Assembly (NCBI RefSeq): GCF_007665395.1
Contig: NZ_VDND01000006.1
Coordinates: 1 to 64,000 of the forward strand
Source: Pseudomonas oryzihabitans
GTDB taxonomy: Bacteria; Pseudomonadota; Gammaproteobacteria; Pseudomonadales; Pseudomonadaceae
Direction: 5' to 3'
DNA: 64,000 nt
Part shown: one piece after another, positions 61,600 through 64,000 of the stretch
Position numbering within the stretch: the stretch's first letter is position 1
Layout of the letters: each line of letters opens with the position of its first letter
Translations under genes and position numbers: made by a program
Notes under the pieces: model-generated
Database searches by the model: none
Seen by the model: only the letters and a program-made list of their open reading frames with translations
What the model was told of the DNA's origin: nothing

Positions 61600-62574
61600 A
61601 TGTCCTTGTTTGCCTTCAGCCTGCGCGGCGTTTCGCCGTTCACCCTCATCAAGCGTGCCGTCCAGGAATTCGTCGCCGACGACATGCCGACCTATGCGGC
61701 GGCACTGGCCTACCAGATGCTGTTCTCGCTGTTTCCCTTCCTGCTGTTCCTCATCGCCCTGATCGGCTTCCTGCACCTGCCGGACTTCTTCACCTTCCTG
61801 CGGGAGCAGGCCGCCTACCTGCTGCCGGTCACCGCGCTGGATACCGTCAATCCCATCATCGACCAGTTACAGACGCAGAAGGGTGGCCTGCTGTCCTTCA
61901 GTATCATCGTCGCGCTGTGGTCCGCCTCGGGTGGTTTCCGCTCGCTGATGACCGCCATGAACAGCGCCTACGACGTGGTGGAGAGCCGCCCCGCCTGGAA
62001 GCGCATTCCCCTGTCGGTACTGCACACCATAGGCCTGGCCGGCCTGCTGCTCAGCGCCGCGGCGCTGATGGTGCTCGGGCCCCAGGTGATGAACTGGCTG
62101 GCCGCCTACGTCGGCCTGGAAGACTACATGGTGACCCTCTGGGCGCTGATCCGCTGGCCACTGGCGGTGTTCATCCTGATGATCGCCGTGGCTGCGCTCT
62201 ATTACGTCACCCCCGACGTGAAACAGAGCTTCCGCTTCATCACCCCCGGCTCGGCGCTGGCCGTGGTGGTGTGGATCCTGGCCTCCCTGGGCTTCGGCTA
62301 CTACGTACAGAATTTCGCCAACTACAACGCCACCTACGGCAGCATCGGCGCCATCATCGTGCTGTTGCTGTACTTCTACCTGTCTTCGGCGGTGCTGCTG
62401 TTCGGCGCGGAAATCAATGCGGTGATCGAGCACCACAGCGACGAGGGCAAGGAAAAGGGCGAGAAGACCCCGGGTGATGGCGGCGTGGAAGCCGACGAAG
62501 AGATTCAGGCGGGTCAGGACGAGGGCGCCCAGCAAGAAGGCGTCCTGGGTGAAGCGCGGGTGGTGAAGCGCTAG
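61600..62574 (+). CDS. YihY/BrkB-family inner-membrane protein
   Basis: From ATG 61600 (AGGAG at 61590-61594) the product is 324 residues. Six helices cover about 30-275, with family motifs DMPTYAAALAYQMLFSLFPFLLFL, GLLSFSIIVALWSASGGFRSLM, YNATYGSIGAIIVLLLYFYLSS and FGAEINAVIE. The last 45 residues are hydrophilic and Glu/Gly/Lys-rich. The family was once mis-called RNase BN; its function is unknown. The stop is followed after 3 bp by repeat array 2. Confidence 0.9.
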   Translation: MSLFAFSLRGVSPFTLIKRAVQEFVADDMPTYAAALAYQMLFSLFPFLLFLIALIGFLHLPDFFTFLREQAAYLLPVTALDTVNPIIDQLQTQKGGLLSFSIIVALWSASGGFRSLMTAMNSAYDVVESRPAWKRIPLSVLHTIGLAGLLLSAAALMVLGPQVMNWLAAYVGLEDYMVTLWALIRWPLAVFILMIAVAALYYVTPDVKQSFRFITPGSALAVVVWILASLGFGYYVQNFANYNATYGSIGAIIVLLLYFYLSSAVLLFGAEINAVIEHHSDEGKEKGEKTPGDGGVEADEEIQAGQDEGAQQEGVLGEARVVKR

Positions 62575-62577
62575 AGC

Positions 62578-62968
62578 GCAGGTTGGGCTGAGACGGCTTC
62601 ATCGTCGAAGCCCCACCATGGCCAGCACCCGAGGCGAGATCCGTTGGGCTTCGCTGCGCTCAACCCAACCTACGACGACCCCGTGGCCGCGATAGGTCAG
62701 TATTCGGTAGGGTGGATAACAGACCGTAGGTTGGGCTGAGACGGCTTCATCGTCGAAGCCCAACATGGCCAGAACCCTGATGCGAGACCCGTTGGGCTTC
62801 GCTGCGCTCAACCCAACCTACGGCGACCCGTGGCCGCGACAGGTCAGCAGTCGGTAGGGTGGATAACAGACCGTAGGTTGGGCTGAGACGGCTTCATCGT
62901 CGAAGCCCAACAGTGCCGCTACTCCGAGGTCAGGCCTGTTGGGCTTCGCTACGCTCAACCCAACCTAC
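62578..62968. repeat. Array 2: three 96-bp palindromic repeats, inverted relative to array 1
   Basis: Copies at 62578-62673, 62726-62821 and 62873-62968 begin GTAGGTTGGGCTGAGACGG (first copy GCAGG...) and end GCGCTCAACCCAACCTAC. This is the reverse complement of the array 1 unit. The spacers (51-52 bp) are similar to each other and contain GGTAGGGTGGATAACAG. Reading frames here are artefacts. The array occupies most of the gap between the BrkB and gpmA genes; the rest (62969-63034) shows nothing recognisable. Confidence 0.92.
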
Positions 62969-63034
62969 GGTGCCCCTAGGAGCGGCCGCATCGGCAGACC
63001 GCCATGGCCGCGATTGGCGCAGGACAAGAACGCC

Positions 63035-63781
63035 TTACTTCGCCTTGCCCTGATTGGCCACCGCGGCCATCTTGGCGGCGACCTCGTCCGGGTCGGCCAG
63101 GTAGTAGTGCTTGGTGGGCTTGAGGTTATCGTCGAACTCGTACACCAGCGGCACGCCGTTGGGGATGTTGAGGCTGACGATGTCGCTGTCGGAGATGTTG
63201 TCCAGGTACTTGATCAGGGCGCGCATGGAGTTGCCATGGGCGACCACCAGCACGCGCTGGCCACTGCGGATGGCCGGGGCCAGGACGTCGTTCCAGTAGG
63301 GCAGGACGCGCTCGACGCAATCCTTGAGGCATTCGGTGCGCGGCACCTGATCCAGCGACAGACCGGCGTAGCGCGGATCGGCGGCCAGCGCCCGCTGCTC
63401 CTCGAGGCTCTGCTCGGGCGGCGGCGTGTCGTAGCTGCGACGCCAAACCAGCACCTGTTCCTCGCCGTACTTGGCGGCGGTCTCGGACTTGTTCAGCCCG
63501 GTGAGGCCACCGTAGTGCCGCTCGTTGAGGCGCCAGTCGCTCACCACCGGCAGCCACATCTGGTCCATGCCTTCCTGGACATGCCAGAGGGTACGCACAG
63601 CGCGCTTGAGCACCGAGACGTGGGCCACATCGAAGAGGAAGCCGGCGTCCTTGAGTGCCTGGCCGCCCTCGTGGGCCTCGCGGATCCCCTGTTCGGTCAG
63701 ATCCACGTCCGCCCAGCCACTGAAGCGGTTTTCCAGGTTCCACGCCGACTGGCCATGGCGGATGAATACGACTTGCGACAT
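63035..63781 (-). CDS. gpmA: 2,3-bisphosphoglycerate-dependent phosphoglycerate mutase
   Basis: This 248-residue glycolytic enzyme interconverts 3- and 2-phosphoglycerate. It has the phospho-histidine motif IRHGQSAWN (His9), the acid Glu region [15 protein letters not shown] (about 83-97) and the second His in [11 protein letters not shown] (about 180-190). ATG 63781 ([10 protein letters not shown]) is the family start, preceded by AGATGGAGG. The frame is open 93 bp upstream, through the structured leader. Pseudomonads usually rely on the cofactor-independent GpmI, so this copy may be auxiliary. Confidence 0.93.
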   Translation of the reverse strand: MSQVVFIRHGQSAWNLENRFSGWADVDLTEQGIREAHEGGQALKDAGFLFDVAHVSVLKRAVRTLWHVQEGMDQMWLPVVSDWRLNERHYGGLTGLNKSETAAKYGEEQVLVWRRSYDTPPPEQSLEEQRALAADPRYAGLSLDQVPRTECLKDCVERVLPYWNDVLAPAIRSGQRVLVVAHGNSMRALIKYLDNISDSDIVSLNIPNGVPLVYEFDDNLKPTKHYYLADPDEVAAKMAAVANQGKAK

Positions 63782-63855
63782 GCGACCTCCATCTTGGGAT
63801 TCATTGTTTGGCTCACGCCTACGCGAAGCTGTGCCAAACATACCGCAGATGGAGG
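63782..63855 (-). promoter_or_regulatory. Structured gpmA leader that can sequester the ribosome-binding site
   Basis: On the minus strand the leader reads CCTCCATCT (63855-63847), then TGTTTGGC (63840-63833), then GCCAAACA (63812-63805), then AGATGGAGG (63794-63786), followed by TCGC and the ATG. The 9-nt outer pair is perfectly complementary and includes the whole Shine-Dalgarno GGAGG. The 8-nt inner pair nests inside it. This would make one long hairpin that hides the ribosome-binding site. Confidence 0.6.
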
Positions 63856-63909
63856 CTGCCGGCATCGGCATCACGGAAACCGTGATGCGTCCGGCACTCG
63901 GGGCAGATC

Positions 63910-64000
63910 TCAGGCCGCCAGGGCGCGGCGGGTCCGCTCGATGACGCGTTCCAGCCCGGCAGCGGCACTGTACTGCTCGGGATAGAGGCGCTCGCTGCGG
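63910..64000 (-). CDS. C-terminal end of an unidentified minus-strand gene (partial)
   Basis: The complement of 63910-64000 reads [19 protein letters not shown] and then about ten more residues to a TGA at 63910-63912. The codons are GC-rich at the third position, as in neighbouring genes, and the sequence is helix-like. Only some 29 residues are visible, so no family can be named. It is co-directional with gpmA, 128 bp upstream of its ATG. Confidence 0.5.
   Translation of the reverse strand, partial: RSERLYPEQYSAAAGLERVIERTRRALAA

Overview
The window is 64 kb of GC-rich (roughly two-thirds G+C) gammaproteobacterial chromosome. Gene content and order (arn lipid A operon, pstSCAB-phoU with very large PstC/PstA, the glcC/glcDEFG-glcB divergon, rpoZ-spoT-ridA, a rubredoxin next to HU, metNIQ, katE) fit Pseudomonas. 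The two palindromic repeat arrays and the displaced gmk make me think of an environmental lineage such as the P. oryzihabitans/psychrotolerans group, but that placement is inference only. No rRNA, tRNA, prophage, IS transposase or CRISPR was seen.

Layout. 1-6.0 kb: 3' half of the aminoarabinose (Ara4N) operon, arnD'-arnT-arnE-arnF-ugd, all with overlapping stop/start codons, ending in an extra ArnT-like glycosyltransferase. 6.0-9.5 kb (minus): a periplasmic beta-propeller protein, an M20 amidohydrolase and its MFS transporter. 9.6-17.4 kb: the phosphate regulon block pstS-pstC-pstA-pstB-phoU plus a response regulator, with two clear Pho boxes. 17.5-22.7 kb: two paralogous M23 peptidases flanking an AraC regulator, then a 7TM-DISM diguanylate cyclase. 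22.8-24.1 kb (minus): a CorC/HlyC-type membrane protein. 24.3-31.7 kb: glycolate oxidation (GlcDEF), GlcG and malate synthase G under divergent GlcC, with two identical FadR-type operators. 31.7-36.2 kb: a ferric-enterobactin-type TonB receptor divergent from its two-component system. 36.3-39.2 kb: rpoZ-spoT-ridA. 39.2-39.6 kb: repeat array 1. 39.7-41.8 kb: katE. 42.1-45.5 kb: metN-metI and two tandem metQ genes. 45.5-48.4 kb (minus): a hipA-XRE toxin-antitoxin pair with three evenly spaced operators, and an MFS transporter. 48.5-49.1 kb: rubredoxin and HU. 49.5-52.0 kb (minus): SulP transporter and beta-carbonic anhydrase. 52.6-56.4 kb: two convergent chemoreceptors around a 40-residue membrane protein. 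56.6-58.3 kb: glyoxalase I, CsbD and a GST-like protein. 58.5-61.5 kb: a compact three-glycosyltransferase operon. 61.6-62.6 kb: a YihY/BrkB membrane protein. 62.6-63.0 kb: repeat array 2, inverted relative to array 1. 63.0-63.8 kb (minus): gpmA with a strongly structured leader. The window ends inside an unidentified minus-strand gene.

Most of the content is core metabolism, nutrient acquisition and envelope biology. The least explained parts are: the three 16-bp palindromes exactly 41 bp apart in front of hipA; the gpmA leader whose ribosome-binding site is perfectly complementary to an upstream segment; the three-glycosyltransferase operon with no recognisable polymer machinery; the extra ArnT-like enzyme lacking the canonical catalytic pattern; and the pair of inverted palindromic repeat arrays bracketing about 23 kb.
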